Assembly (NCBI GenBank): GCA_003223215.1
Contig: QHYH01000084.1
Location: 62,001 to 126,000 of the forward strand
Reading direction: 5' to 3'
DNA from: Acidobacteriota bacterium
GTDB lineage: Bacteria > Acidobacteriota > Terriglobia > Acidiferrales > UBA7541
Length of the DNA stretch: 64,000 nt
Below the pieces are notes generated by a model. That model worked only from the letters and a program-made list of their open reading frames with translations, was not told the origin of the DNA and did no database searches. This document shows positions 7,712 through 17,716 of the stretch, piece after piece. Position numbers and translations under genes: made by a program. Every line of letters begins with the position of its first letter. Within the stretch, counting starts at the first letter, position 1.

Positions 7712-10700
7712 ATGGGCCAACCGCAGTTCGTACATCTGCACGTACACACGGATTACAGCTTGCTCGACGGGGCTTGCGAGACTTCCGAATTGCTCGATGA
7801 AGCATCCCGTCAGAAGATGCCTGCGGTAGCCATCACCGACCACGGCAATCTCTTCGCGGCCGCGAATTTCTTCTATGAAGCCGGCAAGCGCGACGTCAAG
7901 CCCATCATTGGCTGCGAGGTCTACGTCGCCAAAGGCAGTCGCCACGACCGTGGCGAAAAGGCCAATGGCAACAGCGGGCCGGAGAAAGCAGAAGTAGAAC
8001 CAGGGATGCGCGGCGCCAACCATCTGGTGCTGCTGTGCGAAACGCCGGAAGGCTACCACAATTTAGTCAAGCTCGTCTCCGCAGGTTTCCTCGAAGGCTT
8101 CTATTACAAGCCGCGCATTGACCACGAACTGCTCGCGAAACACAGCAAGGGATTGCTTGCTCTTTCTGCCTGCCTTCGCGGTGCGGTTACTGAAGCCGTG
8201 GCGGAGCAGAAGTACGAACAGGCGCGCGAGAACGCCTACCGCTTGCGGGATATTTTCGGCAAAGGCAATTTCTTTCTTGAGATTCAGGACCAGGGCATGG
8301 AGATCGAGAAGCGCGTGAACCCCGAACTCGTTCGCCTCTCGAAAGAAACCGGTATTCCGCTGGTCGCCACCAACGATTGCCATTACCTGCATCACGAAGA
8401 TGCGCACGCTCAGGAAGTTCTGCTGTGCATTCAGACCGGCAAGACCATGGGCGACGCGAACCGCATGAAATTTGCGACGGACCAGTTCTATTTCAAGAGC
8501 GCTGCGGAGATGGCGCGGGTTTTTGGCGAGATTCCCGATGTTCTGAGCCGCACGGTAGACATCGCGGCGCGCTGCAACGTAAAGATCGAGCGAATCTCGA
8601 ATCCGTTTCCGGAGTTTCAGGTTCCCAAGGGCTACGACTCCGCCAGCTATTTTGAAAAGGTCGTGCGCGAAGGCTTCGCGGCGCGCGTACCCCACCTCGA
8701 GCGCCTGGCGAAGGAAGGATTCCTGCGGAATCCGCTCGCGGAGTACGAACGGCGCCTGACTTCCGAAATCGAGATGATCAAGAAGATGCGCTATGAGGGG
8801 TACTTCCTGATCGTCTGGGATTTCATTCATTACGCACGTGCGCAGGGAGTGCCGGTGGGGCCGGGGCGCGGATCGGCGGCCGGCAGCTTGGTGAGCTACG
8901 CGCTGCACATTACCGACGTGGACCCGCTCGAATACAATCTGCTTTTTGAGCGCTTCCTGAACCCCGAGCGCGTGTCCATGCCCGATATCGACATTGATTT
9001 CTGCATGCGGCGTCGCGGCGAGCTGATTGACTACGTCACGCAGAAGTACGGCCGCGAGAACGTGGCGCAGATCATCACCTTTGGAACGATGGCGGCGAAG
9101 GCTGCGGTGAAAGACGTGGGCCGGGCAATGGACATTCCCTACGGCGAAGTCGACCGGCTCGCGAAACTGATTCCCAATACGCTGGGGATTGAACTGAAGG
9201 ACGCCCTGGAGGAAGCGCCGCAGCTGAAGGCCGCGGTCAACGCGGATGAAAATCTGAAGGAGCTGATGGCCGTGGCGCTCCGGCTCGAGGGATTGTCGCG
9301 CCATGCATCCACGCATGCGGCGGGAGTAGTGATTTCTCCGCGCCCGCTCTCGGAAATCGTCCCGCTTTACAAGACCAATCGCGATGAAATCACCACGCAG
9401 TTCGACATGAATGCGCTGGAGCGTGTCGGCCTGCTAAAGATGGATTTTCTCGGCCTGACAACGCTCACCGTTCTGCACGATACCGTGCGCATGGTGGAGC
9501 AAAACCGCGGCGTCAAGCTGGACATCGACAACCTGACGCTGAAAGACGAGGAAACCTACAAGCTTTTCTCCCGCGCCGACACCACCGCCATTTTCCAGTT
9601 TGAATCGCATGGGATGCGCGACATTCTCCGCCGCTACCAGCCCACGCGCATCGAAGACCTCACCGCGCTCAACGCGCTCTATCGCCCCGGCCCCATCCAG
9701 GGCGGCATGATCGATGACTTCATCAACCGCAAGCACGGGAAGACCAAAGTCACCTACGAGCTCCCGCAGTTGAAGGACATTCTCGAAGAAACCTACGGAG
9801 TCATCCTTTACCAGGAACAGGTGATGCAGATCGCCAACCGGCTGGCGAATTTTTCGTTGGGCGAAGCGGACATTCTGCGCCGGGCGATGGGCAAGAAAAA
9901 GAAAGAAGAAATGGCGGCGCAGCGCGCGAAGTTCATGGCCGGTAGTGCGGCAAACAAGATTCCCGAAAAGAAAGCGGAGAAGATCTTTAACCTGATGGAG
10001 GAATTTGCCGGCTACGGTTTCAACAAGTCGCATTCTTGCGCATATGCGCTGCTGGCCTACCAGACGGCCTATCTGAAAACGCACTATCCGGTGGAATTCA
10101 TGGCCGCGCTGCTCACTTCCGAGGCGGGCAGCACCGAGAAAGTGGTGAAGTACATCAACGAAGCGCGCGGGATGAGCATCTCGATCCTTCCTCCCGACGT
10201 AAATGAAAGCGATCTGTACTTTACACCGGTGGGTGAAGCCATTCGGTTTGGTCTCGCGGCGATCAAGAACGTTGGCGAAAACACGGCCAAGGCGATTCGC
10301 GAATCGCGGCTGGCGCAGGGCGAGTTCAAGTCGCTCTACGATTTCTGCGAGCGCATCGAATCGCGTTTTCTGAATAAACGCGTCTTCGAAAGCCTGATCA
10401 AGTCCGGCGCGCTCGATTCGCTTGGACCGCGCGAGTCGCTCCTCGCGTCGGTCGACGAAGCTCTCTCGACGGTGCAGCGGGCCTCTCGCATGCGCGAATC
10501 GGGACAGCACGGCCTGTTCATGGCCGCCGCCGCGCCCGCGCCGGCCCCATTCGAACTACACCAGGCGGAGCCGGGGAGCGAGGAAGAGCGCCTCGCGAGC
10601 GAATACGCCATGCTTGGGTTTTACGTCTCCGGGCATCCGCTGGCAAAATACGCTTCGCGCCTGGCCGATTTGAAAGTAGTATTGCTCGACCAGGTGGAAG

Positions 10701-11215
10701 GACAGCGCAGCGGAAAGGAAATCACCATCGCGGCGCTGATTGTCAGCAGCCGCCCAATGCGCTCGCGGAAAGGGGCGCGCTGGGCCATTTTCACGATTCA
10801 GGACATGACCGGGATTCAGGAGTTGCTGGCCTTCCCGGAAAGTTTCGCACGCTCGGAGCAAATGCTGAAACCCGGCAAGCCGCTGCTGATGAAAGTTCGC
10901 GTACAGGTGGAAGAAGCCGGAACGCGGCTTTCGTTGCAGGAGGCGCGGCTGCTCCAGGAGATTTCCGACCGGCCGGCCAATGGTGAATTTCGCGTACGCC
11001 TGGATTTACGGAAACTGAGCGAGCCGGCGATGGACCAATTGAACGCACTGATGGCAGATTCACCGGGAAGCTGCCCGGTGGTATTTGAGTTGTGCCGCCC
11101 GGACGGCTCAGTGGCCGTTATGCGCGCGCAGCAGCGGGTGAATCCGTCACCGGAATTGGTCGAGGCGATCCGGCAAGTCTGCGGTGAGCATGCCGTGGCT
11201 CCGGTGGGAGCATGA
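7712..11215 (+). CDS. dnaE: DNA polymerase III subunit alpha
   Basis: The catalytic subunit of the replicative polymerase. The 1167-residue protein has, in order, the PHP domain ([14 protein letters not shown] at residue 6 onward; AITDHGN), the palm with PDIDIDF catalytic aspartates (about residue 430), the fingers and beta-binding region, and a C-terminal OB fold (about 990-1080). The length matches DnaE1 of the E. coli type. There is no proofreading exonuclease insertion, so this is not PolC. The 3' end overlaps accA (ATGA), an arrangement that also occurs in E. coli-like genomes, where dnaE and accA are neighbours. Confidence 0.97.
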   Translation: MGQPQFVHLHVHTDYSLLDGACETSELLDEASRQKMPAVAITDHGNLFAAANFFYEAGKRDVKPIIGCEVYVAKGSRHDRGEKANGNSGPEKAEVEPGMRGANHLVLLCETPEGYHNLVKLVSAGFLEGFYYKPRIDHELLAKHSKGLLALSACLRGAVTEAVAEQKYEQARENAYRLRDIFGKGNFFLEIQDQGMEIEKRVNPELVRLSKETGIPLVATNDCHYLHHEDAHAQEVLLCIQTGKTMGDANRMKFATDQFYFKSAAEMARVFGEIPDVLSRTVDIAARCNVKIERISNPFPEFQVPKGYDSASYFEKVVREGFAARVPHLERLAKEGFLRNPLAEYERRLTSEIEMIKKMRYEGYFLIVWDFIHYARAQGVPVGPGRGSAAGSLVSYALHITDVDPLEYNLLFERFLNPERVSMPDIDIDFCMRRRGELIDYVTQKYGRENVAQIITFGTMAAKAAVKDVGRAMDIPYGEVDRLAKLIPNTLGIELKDALEEAPQLKAAVNADENLKELMAVALRLEGLSRHASTHAAGVVISPRPLSEIVPLYKTNRDEITTQFDMNALERVGLLKMDFLGLTTLTVLHDTVRMVEQNRGVKLDIDNLTLKDEETYKLFSRADTTAIFQFESHGMRDILRRYQPTRIEDLTALNALYRPGPIQGGMIDDFINRKHGKTKVTYELPQLKDILEETYGVILYQEQVMQIANRLANFSLGEADILRRAMGKKKKEEMAAQRAKFMAGSAANKIPEKKAEKIFNLMEEFAGYGFNKSHSCAYALLAYQTAYLKTHYPVEFMAALLTSEAGSTEKVVKYINEARGMSISILPPDVNESDLYFTPVGEAIRFGLAAIKNVGENTAKAIRESRLAQGEFKSLYDFCERIESRFLNKRVFESLIKSGALDSLGPRESLLASVDEALSTVQRASRMRESGQHGLFMAAAAPAPAPFELHQAEPGSEEERLASEYAMLGFYVSGHPLAKYASRLADLKVVLLDQVEGQRSGKEITIAALIVSSRPMRSRKGARWAIFTIQDMTGIQELLAFPESFARSEQMLKPGKPLLMKVRVQVEEAGTRLSLQEARLLQEISDRPANGEFRVRLDLRKLSEPAMDQLNALMADSPGSCPVVFELCRPDGSVAVMRAQQRVNPSPELVEAIRQVCGEHAVAPVGA

Positions 11216-12186
11216 GAACGAAAGAAAAAGACAAGCTCGAAAAACGGCAGAAGGTGATCGAGCATCTCGAGAAAGACGTCGAGGAATTGCGGCGCCTGTC
11301 GGGCGACGGAGAAGCGGACTCCGAGCTGGAACGCATCCGCCAGCAAGTCGCCGAGCTGCGAAGGGAGTTTTACATCCATCTGGGGCCCTGGCAGCGCGCG
11401 CAAATCGCGCGGCACCAGCAGCGTCCGTATACGCTGGACTATGTCAATTATCTTTTCACCGACTTCGTGGAGCTGCATGGCGATCGCGGCTTCGCCGACG
11501 ATAAGGCCATTGTTGCTGGGCTTGCGAAATACCATGGTCGGCCCGTGGCGGTGGTCGGCCATCAAAAAGGACGCGACACCAAGCAGCGGCTCGCGCGCAA
11601 CTTTGGCCAGCCGAAGCCGGAGGGTTATCGCAAAGCCTTGCGCGTAATGCAACTCGCGGCGAAGTTCGCGCGGCCGATTCTCAGCTTCGTCGACACACAA
11701 GGCGCGTACCCGGGGATCGATGCGGAAGAACGCGGGCAGGGCGAAGCGATCGCCAGGAATCTGCGCGAAATGGCGCGGCTGCCCGTGCCGATCATCGTGA
11801 CCGTAACGGGCGAAGGCGGCTCGGGTGGCGCGCTGGCGATTGCCGTCGGCGACAAAGTGAACATCCTCGAAAACAGCTTCTACTCGGTGATTTCGCCGGA
11901 AGGTTGCGCCTCGATTATTTGGCGCGATGCGACGAAGGCGGAAACCGCCGCGGCGGCCATGAAAATTACCGCGAAGGATTTGAAAGACCTGGGAATCGTG
12001 GACGAAATTATTCCGGAGCCCGACGGCGGGGCGCACACCGATCACGAAGGGGCGGCTCGCTTGCTCGATGACGTCCTGGACCGGCAGCTCGTCGCGTTAA
12101 CGAATGAGCCCGTCCGCGAGTTGCTCGCCGCACGGTACGAGAAATTCCGCAAAATGGGTCAATTCTTCGACTTGTCGAACGGTTAG
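11212..12186 (+). CDS. accA: acetyl-CoA carboxylase carboxyltransferase subunit alpha
   Basis: With AccD, this subunit transfers the carboxyl group from biotin carrier protein to acetyl-CoA, committing carbon to fatty acid synthesis. The 324-residue protein has an N-terminal coiled coil (1-50), then the crotonase-like domain with HGDRGFADD (about residue 86), QGAYPG (about 163) and the oxyanion-hole glycines [11 protein letters not shown] (about 202). Its start overlaps the dnaE stop by 4 nt, so translation is probably coupled. Confidence 0.96.
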   Translation: MRTKEKDKLEKRQKVIEHLEKDVEELRRLSGDGEADSELERIRQQVAELRREFYIHLGPWQRAQIARHQQRPYTLDYVNYLFTDFVELHGDRGFADDKAIVAGLAKYHGRPVAVVGHQKGRDTKQRLARNFGQPKPEGYRKALRVMQLAAKFARPILSFVDTQGAYPGIDAEERGQGEAIARNLREMARLPVPIIVTVTGEGGSGGALAIAVGDKVNILENSFYSVISPEGCASIIWRDATKAETAAAAMKITAKDLKDLGIVDEIIPEPDGGAHTDHEGAARLLDDVLDRQLVALTNEPVRELLAARYEKFRKMGQFFDLSNG

Positions 12187-12531
12187 CGCCGGCGGTTACT
12201 TTGTCTTTTTTCTCGACCGAGAGAACGTGCGGGACGGTTGAGCGGCGGGTTCTTCCTGCGGTCAGTCTCCTGACCATCGGAAGTGGCGTAAAGCCGTTAA
12301 CCCAACGCTTCGCTTTTTGACCCCGTGGCACATTGGAAACGCGAACGTGGAGTGTCATTGTGCCCTCCGGTGCTGCGTTCTACTCTGTGGGGTGCTCACC
12401 CAGGCGAGGCGCAGCGAGCAAGAGCTAGTGGCCCTGCCAGGTCGATCGGGAGAACCTTGCAGGTTCGTTTTTGCCGAACCTTGCGGTTCAACTTGACGAC
12501 CCGGCCGAGTCCACGGAGAACAGGAACCGTC
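12187..12531 (+). promoter_or_regulatory. 345-bp gap with tandem GAACC/GGTTC hairpins before the ferredoxin-like gene
   Basis: Two small stem-loops follow each other: GAACC-TTGCA-GGTTC (12452-12466) with GTTTTT directly after, and GAACC-TTGC-GGTTC (12476-12489). The first looks like a weak intrinsic terminator. Because the arms are identical, the 5' arm of the first could instead pair with the 3' arm of the second, which would permit an attenuator-like switch. No gene is visible in the stretch. Confidence 0.3.
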
Positions 12532-12852
12532 ATGTCGGAACCCTTCCGTCCTTACGAAAAGCTGGTTGACATCGTTATCTTTGGAAAGAAGTTTCAGGTG
12601 CCGGAGCGCAATTCGTTGCTGCGCTGCTTCCAATTCCTCAGCCCGGAAACCATTCCCTATGGGCGTTTCTGCTGGAATCAGGATTGTCAGTATTGCCGCG
12701 TGACCTGCCAGTTGCCCGATGACGACGAGCCGCGTGAAATGCTCAGTTGCAAATTCATCGTCATGCCCGGCATGGAAATCCTCGAGATGAGCCAGGAATT
12801 GAAGTGGTGCCTGCGCGCGAAGCTGCCGACCGACGCGGCGGTTTCGTCTTAA
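12532..12852 (+). CDS. small 2Fe-2S ferredoxin-like protein
   Basis: A 106-residue soluble protein. The spacing C-x4-C-x2-C (FCWNQDCQYC, about residues 40-47) followed by a further cysteine about 24 residues later (MLSCKF) is that of plant-type [2Fe-2S] ferredoxins, so it is likely an electron carrier. An extra Cys sits at RVTC. I chose the ATG at 12532 because GGAGAACAGG lies just upstream and the longer frame from 12325 adds only low-quality sequence. The redox partner is unknown, and the neighbours (accA and an orphan permease) do not identify it. Confidence 0.75.
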   Translation: MSEPFRPYEKLVDIVIFGKKFQVPERNSLLRCFQFLSPETIPYGRFCWNQDCQYCRVTCQLPDDDEPREMLSCKFIVMPGMEILEMSQELKWCLRAKLPTDAAVSS

Positions 12853-13044
12853 GCAGGAAATTGACGGTGGTAAGTCTCTCCCTGGATCGCTCTAGGCCTA
12901 GGGAACCGACACCTTCGCAATATAGTCCTCCGCACCAAAATCTTTGCTATCCATGCTCGTTCGTCGCTCCTCCGAGGACGTGGTTCTGCCTTGAATCTGA
13001 CCATCCCCTTTTTCGAGCGAGCCGTTTCCGGTCCCTGAGACGAG

Positions 13045-13068
13045 AAAAGACCCCAGACGGGGTCTTTT
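13045..13068. terminator. bidirectional intrinsic terminator
   Basis: A perfect 10-bp stem (AAAAGACCCC / GGGGTCTTTT) with a 4-nt AGAC loop. The A-run and T-run on either side make it work on both strands, between the plus-strand ferredoxin-like gene and the minus-strand ADOP permease gene. Confidence 0.85.
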
Positions 13069-13117
13069 CATCGCCATCGCCACCAGATGTCGCTCGCCGG
13101 CGAAGGGCAAGCGGAAG

Positions 13118-15577
13118 TTAGTCGGTGCGCAGGGCCTGCATGACGTCGACGCGCGCCGCTCGGGCCGCTGGCAATGCGGACGCGATGACCGCAGCGGACA
13201 GAAGCACAAGAATCGAGCCTGCGACAGGCCAAGCGCTCGGCATGCGCAGGTCCGGGAAATAGTGCCCTGCAAATCGGGCCAGCCAGAATCCTCCAAGCGA
13301 TCCGGCAACCACTCCGAAAACGGCCATGACGGCGCCTTCGCCGACGACGCCGGCGAGCAGGCGCATCGGCGGCGACCCAAGGGCAAGGCGGATACCGAAT
13401 TCGCGCGTGCGCGCACTGACGGAGAAGGCGAGTACGCCCGCAACGCCAACCAGCGCAATGGTAAGCGCGACGGCCGCGAAGATGCCGAAGACCACGGTGT
13501 TCAGGCGATCCGGCGTCAGGACTTCGGCTCGGATGTCTTCGAGGGTGGCGGCGCGCTCCACGGGCTGCTCAGCCGACATGCCGCGAAGGATTCTCGTGAC
13601 CGGCGTAACCAGCGAATAGGGATTCGAGCTGGTGTGGATGAAGAGTCGCCCGCCAAACAGGGGACCACTGTTGAAGGTGCTGTAGATCGTAAGGGTCGGC
13701 TGCGGAACGACGTGTTCATCGTCAATACCAATAATGCGCTGTTGCTCGGCTTTAAACCCGGGGATAAATTGCAACACGGGATCGGTCCAATAAACATGTC
13801 GCCCGACGGCATCCTGACCCGGGAACATGCGCTTGGCGAGAGTCTCGCTCACGATGACGACGGACTCCTTGGTTTGCGTATCGAGGTCGTTGAAATCGCG
13901 GCCGGAGAGGATGGGAACGCCTAGCGCTGCAAAGAACATAGGAGAGATCACGCGGAACTGCGAGCGCAGATCATTTTCGCTGTGGACATGACCATCCGCG
14001 GAGAATTGGAGGCCGGGGCCGAAGATGCCGGGTTCGCGCCATGGAGCAACCATTCCGTAAGCGGTCTTGATCACTCCAGGCAGCTCATCAATGTGGCGTA
14101 TGGAATCCTTGTAAAAATCCACGACCTGCTGCGGCGTTTTATCGTACTTCATGACGGGAACGTTGATGGCCAGCACATGTTGCATGTCCAGGCCGGTCTG
14201 CGCGGTTTGCAGAGAGATGAGCGTCTTGAGAAGCATGCTGGCGCCGGCGAGGAGCATGAAGGAGGCGGCAATCTGAACCACGGCGAAAACGCGGAGACGG
14301 CGGTTGGTGCTGCCGGTGATGCGGATGCTGCCGCTCGCGAGGTTGGGAGCTTGCGAACGGTTGGCGGTGGGCAGATGAGGAACGTAGGCGAGGAGCACGG
14401 CGGCGATGATGGCGAGCAGCGCGCCTACCCAGAGCATGCTTGAGTCAACCGTGAGATCCAAAGCGCGCACGGAAAAGCGCGAGGCGTACCGGGCGAGAAC
14501 GTTGAGCAGCGGGCGCGCGATGATTACGCCCAGGGCGGCGCCCGCGGTACAGAGAACGAGGCCTTCTGCCAGTAGGGTCCGCCGCAAGGCGCTGGTCCCT
14601 GCGCCGAGTGCGGCGCGGATGGTCAATTCCCCCTCGCGGCGAACCGTGCGTGCGAGGATAAGGTTGGCCGCGTTCGAGCAGGCAATGATGAACACGAGGG
14701 CGGACGCGGCGAGAAGCACGAGAAGAATGGTGCGAGCCCCGGAAGTAATCTGGTCGCGCAGCAGCCTCGTGTGAATGCGGAAGTCGTCACGTACAGGATA
14801 GTCGGCGGCATGGTCTTTCTTCATCGCGGCGTGGACAGAACGCAGCTCGGCACGGGCTTGCTCGAGAGTAACGCCGGGAGCGAGGCGGCCAAACAGCTCA
14901 GTCATGCGATGGACGCGGCCGGTGACCATCGTGGCTGAGAGATGATGCTGGCTGGTGACGACGTTGGCGATGATTTCTGTATCCGCGGGATAGGGGATCG
15001 AAGGTTCAAGGACGCCGATGACCGTGGCAGGGCGCGCGTCAAAGCTCTCGAGGCGAACGGTTTTGCCCAGTACGGAAGGATCTTTCTTCAGCGCCGTGGA
15101 CCAGAAACGGTACGTGAGAACCACGACGCCGGCGGCCTTAGGACCATCGTCTTGCGGCCCAATGAGCCGGCCGAGGACGGGGTGGAGGCCCATGACTTCG
15201 AAGTACGTGCCGCCGACGACGGCGGCCTGAATTTCCCTGGGCTCACCCAGGCCGACCATGGTGAAGCCGATGACCGAGAAATCGCCAAACTCCGAGATGG
15301 AGCGCACGCTGGCTTTGAGGTCCTGGATTTCGGGGACAGAGAAAAAGGCGTCATCCATGCCCATGCCGGTGGCGCTCTGCTGAATGTAGATGAGCCGGTT
15401 TTCGTCGGCATTCACGAGCGGGCGGAGGAGAACGCCGCGCACGAGGCTAAAGATGGCGGCATTGGCGCCGATCCCCAGGGCAAGCGTGACGATGACAGTA
15501 AGCGAGAGACCTTTGGCCCGCGAAAGGGAGCGAAAAGCAAGCCGCAAGTCCTGAACAAACAGCGTGAGTGCATGCAT
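13118..15577 (-). CDS. ADOP-type ABC transporter permease (MacB-like, orphan)
   Basis: The 819-residue protein has two copies of the MacB periplasmic core/FtsX unit: a TM helix near residue 25 (VIVTLALGIGANAAIFSLV), a periplasmic domain, three TM helices near 280-400, then a second TM, periplasmic domain and final three TM helices (about 690-800). This duplicated architecture with no adjacent ATPase is the 'acidobacterial duplicated orphan permease' type. The substrate is unknown; family members are usually linked to envelope export. AAGGGGT precedes the ATG. It stands alone, with a terminator downstream. Confidence 0.9.
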   Translation of the reverse strand: MHALTLFVQDLRLAFRSLSRAKGLSLTVIVTLALGIGANAAIFSLVRGVLLRPLVNADENRLIYIQQSATGMGMDDAFFSVPEIQDLKASVRSISEFGDFSVIGFTMVGLGEPREIQAAVVGGTYFEVMGLHPVLGRLIGPQDDGPKAAGVVVLTYRFWSTALKKDPSVLGKTVRLESFDARPATVIGVLEPSIPYPADTEIIANVVTSQHHLSATMVTGRVHRMTELFGRLAPGVTLEQARAELRSVHAAMKKDHAADYPVRDDFRIHTRLLRDQITSGARTILLVLLAASALVFIIACSNAANLILARTVRREGELTIRAALGAGTSALRRTLLAEGLVLCTAGAALGVIIARPLLNVLARYASRFSVRALDLTVDSSMLWVGALLAIIAAVLLAYVPHLPTANRSQAPNLASGSIRITGSTNRRLRVFAVVQIAASFMLLAGASMLLKTLISLQTAQTGLDMQHVLAINVPVMKYDKTPQQVVDFYKDSIRHIDELPGVIKTAYGMVAPWREPGIFGPGLQFSADGHVHSENDLRSQFRVISPMFFAALGVPILSGRDFNDLDTQTKESVVIVSETLAKRMFPGQDAVGRHVYWTDPVLQFIPGFKAEQQRIIGIDDEHVVPQPTLTIYSTFNSGPLFGGRLFIHTSSNPYSLVTPVTRILRGMSAEQPVERAATLEDIRAEVLTPDRLNTVVFGIFAAVALTIALVGVAGVLAFSVSARTREFGIRLALGSPPMRLLAGVVGEGAVMAVFGVVAGSLGGFWLARFAGHYFPDLRMPSAWPVAGSILVLLSAAVIASALPAARAARVDVMQALRTD

Positions 15578-15881
15578 CGGTCACCCCTTGCCAGATGTGC
15601 GGATTTCGAAATATCCCCAGAACCTGCCGGGAAAAGAGATTTTCACCATATGGCCGGAAGAATACAAGGCCGTCGATCGAAGCACGCGGGGAGCGGCTTC
15701 CCGTGCCATTGCCATGTTGCCTCACCTGGCTCCTCGGTCCATGTCGTCCCTTACATCCGCCTAAGGCTATAACGTGGCAGGTGGCGTTCTGTTTCACAAC
15801 GAGTAGACAAGGCACGGGCAATGTGGAAGACCTACCGCCAGTGGTTGTAAAGTGGGCTCTGCCGGTGACTTGGGTTGAAGC

Positions 15882-16502
15882 ATGATGGTGTCGAACTCCA
15901 CGGATCTGCCGTGCGACGGGTGCGGGCAAGCGGCGTCGGCCGAACATATCGCGCGAAGGTTGCGGCGGCTCGAATGGGCGACGCGCTTTCGCCCCGTGCA
16001 CATCCATACGCTTTTGCTGGGCGGCGTCGCTCCTCGTGAGGACGCGGAGTTTCTCTACGCGCCGGGCGACGAATTCCGCGGAGAAGCGGCCGATCTGTTG
16101 AGAGCTGTGGGGATATCCACTCGAGGAAAGGCGCCGGCGGACATTCACCGAGAATTTCAAGCAGCCGGATTCTTCCTGACGCATCTTTTGGAGTGCCCGG
16201 TCGAGCAGCACGTCGCGTCGGAAGGGCGGACGGGGTCCGCGGCACGCGATCCCGCGATTTTGCTCACTGAACATCTCCCTTCGGTCGCCTCACGAATCCG
16301 GCGTTCCCTCAAGCCGCGACGCGTGATCTTGGTCACAGAAGTGCCTCCGGGCGTTGTGCAGGATATCCTTTCGATGAATTTGGGCTGTCCGGTTGTTTTG
16401 GACGACGGGAGGCCGTTTCGATTTAGCCCGTCAACTGAAGGAATGGGTATTTCCCGGTTCCAGGAGGTCCTCTCGGAGGCGGAGAGACGGCCTGAACGAT
16501 AG
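15882..16502 (+). CDS. hypothetical protein with N-terminal CxxC motif
   Basis: A 206-residue soluble protein I cannot assign. It begins with PCDGCGQ (Cys11, Cys14), followed by a helix rich in Arg, then HIHTLLLG and a region with FFLTHLLECPVE. This mixture resembles uracil-DNA-glycosylase-like conserved acidobacterial proteins, but I could not find a catalytic motif and do not claim the fold. There is no signal peptide. It is followed 101 nt later by the cytochrome c maturation cluster on the same strand, and a functional link is unproven. Confidence 0.6.
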   Translation: MMVSNSTDLPCDGCGQAASAEHIARRLRRLEWATRFRPVHIHTLLLGGVAPREDAEFLYAPGDEFRGEAADLLRAVGISTRGKAPADIHREFQAAGFFLTHLLECPVEQHVASEGRTGSAARDPAILLTEHLPSVASRIRRSLKPRRVILVTEVPPGVVQDILSMNLGCPVVLDDGRPFRFSPSTEGMGISRFQEVLSEAERRPER

Positions 16503-16603
16503 TACAGCGCGAGGACCATACGCCCGATCCTGTACTTCATGGCCGCACATAAGGAGATACACCACGGTTTTGGCTGTGGTAGAATCGAACGAGAAGAGAT
16601 GAC

Positions 16604-17044
16604 ATGAAAAAACAAGCAAAGTTTGGCGTCGGTATCGGAATCATCGTGGTAGCCCTGGGGTTTCTCGCTTGGCTCGGGTACGGCGAGAGCAAAACCTATT
16701 ACCACACGATTGCCGAGCTCGAGACCTTGAGCGGATCGGCGAGAACGCAGCGCATGCGCGTCGCCGGTACCGTGGAGGAGGGAAGTATCCGTCACCTTTC
16801 CGGGCGCATTGATTTCGTGCTGGATGGGGAAGGAAAGGCCCTTCCGGTTACTTACATTGGCAGCGATCCTTTGCCGGACACGTTTGTGGGCAAGGCGCAA
16901 GCCCTTGTGGAAGGCCGTCCCGGCCCGGACGGCCGATTTGTCGCGGAGCACGTACAGGCGAAATGCGCCTCCAAGTATGAAGCGGCCCCTGGGGGAGACA
17001 AGAAGGGCGCCGCAGCCAGTTCTACCCAGAGAAGTAGTATGTAA
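16604..17044 (+). CDS. ccmE: cytochrome c maturation heme chaperone CcmE, CXXXY variant
   Basis: CcmE receives heme from CcmABCD and passes it to CcmF/H for attachment to apocytochromes. The 146-residue protein has an N-terminal anchor (residues 7-24) and the OB-fold core (RVAGTVEEGSI, FVLDG, ALVEGR). The key site is Cys121 in CASKY, followed by Tyr125. In E. coli this is H-x3-Y and the histidine binds heme covalently; a cysteine at this place is the CXXXY class described in Desulfovibrio and archaea. A short polar tail follows. GAGAAGAG precedes the ATG. It is the first gene of the ccm cluster. Confidence 0.93.
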   Translation: MKKQAKFGVGIGIIVVALGFLAWLGYGESKTYYHTIAELETLSGSARTQRMRVAGTVEEGSIRHLSGRIDFVLDGEGKALPVTYIGSDPLPDTFVGKAQALVEGRPGPDGRFVAEHVQAKCASKYEAAPGGDKKGAAASSTQRSSM

Positions 17045-17080
17045 GAGACCCGGGACGTCCGGGGGAGAGGCGGGGTCGCT

Positions 17081-17716
17081 GTGGATGTATTTGGTTCCTT
17101 TGCGCTCCTTGTAGCTTTTGTGTGCGCCGTGTACGCCGTTGTGGGGGGCATCGCGGCGATCATCACGCGCCATCCGCTCTTGGTGAAAAGCGCACGCCAA
17201 GCAGGAATGGCCACCTGCGGCCTGATTTTCCTTGCAACCTTAAGCCTCGAATATCTGTTTTTCACCGACAATTTTTCCAGTGCCTACGTGGTCTCCCACA
17301 GTAACCGGGACCTTCCCGCGTTTTATAAAATTGCAGCGCTGTGGTCGGGGATGGAGGGCTCGCTGCTGTTTTGGAGCTTCCTCTTGGCCGTCTACGTTCT
17401 CACCGTATTGATCGCTTACCGCAATAAGAATGGCGAGTTGATGCCGTATGTCGGCGTGGTCATGGCCGGTGTGCAACTCTTCTTTCTTACGCTGAACAAT
17501 TTCGTGGAGAGCCCGTTCAAGGCTCTGGCTTCTCCCGGGGCAGGTGGCGTGATGAGCTTCATCACGCGAGCCGACGGCAACGGATTGAATCCGCTGCTGC
17601 AATACCCGGAGATGGTCATTCATCCGCCGAATCTGTATTCCGGTTATACGGGTTTTACGATTCCGTTTGCGTTTGCTCTCGGAGCGTTGCTGGCGCGCTA
17701 CCCAGGGGAGAAGTGA
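17081..17716 (+). CDS. ccmF: N-terminal part of cytochrome c heme lyase CcmF (split gene)
   Basis: CcmF is the integral membrane heme lyase subunit. This 211-residue piece starts at GTG and carries the first six or so TM helices, including SGMEGSLLFWSFLL and the HPPNLYSGYTGF segment with the conserved periplasmic histidine region. It stops at GEK, just before the conserved tryptophan-rich loop. The stop overlaps the next reading frame (TGATG). Compared with full-length CcmF, the two pieces together lack about 14 residues at the junction. This suggests an internal deletion with a frameshift rather than a natural domain boundary. Translational coupling could still give two complementing halves. 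Confidence 0.85.
   Translation: MDVFGSFALLVAFVCAVYAVVGGIAAIITRHPLLVKSARQAGMATCGLIFLATLSLEYLFFTDNFSSAYVVSHSNRDLPAFYKIAALWSGMEGSLLFWSFLLAVYVLTVLIAYRNKNGELMPYVGVVMAGVQLFFLTLNNFVESPFKALASPGAGGVMSFITRADGNGLNPLLQYPEMVIHPPNLYSGYTGFTIPFAFALGALLARYPGEK

Noticed and set aside
15791-15797. GTTTCAC as a parS half-site
   Set aside because: Lacks the second half (GTGAAAC); a single 7-mer is expected by chance.
15447-16274. 275-codon minus-strand frame overlapping the ADOP 5' end and the CxxC protein
   Set aside because: Overlaps two better-supported genes and is Arg/Ser-rich in the way antisense frames are.
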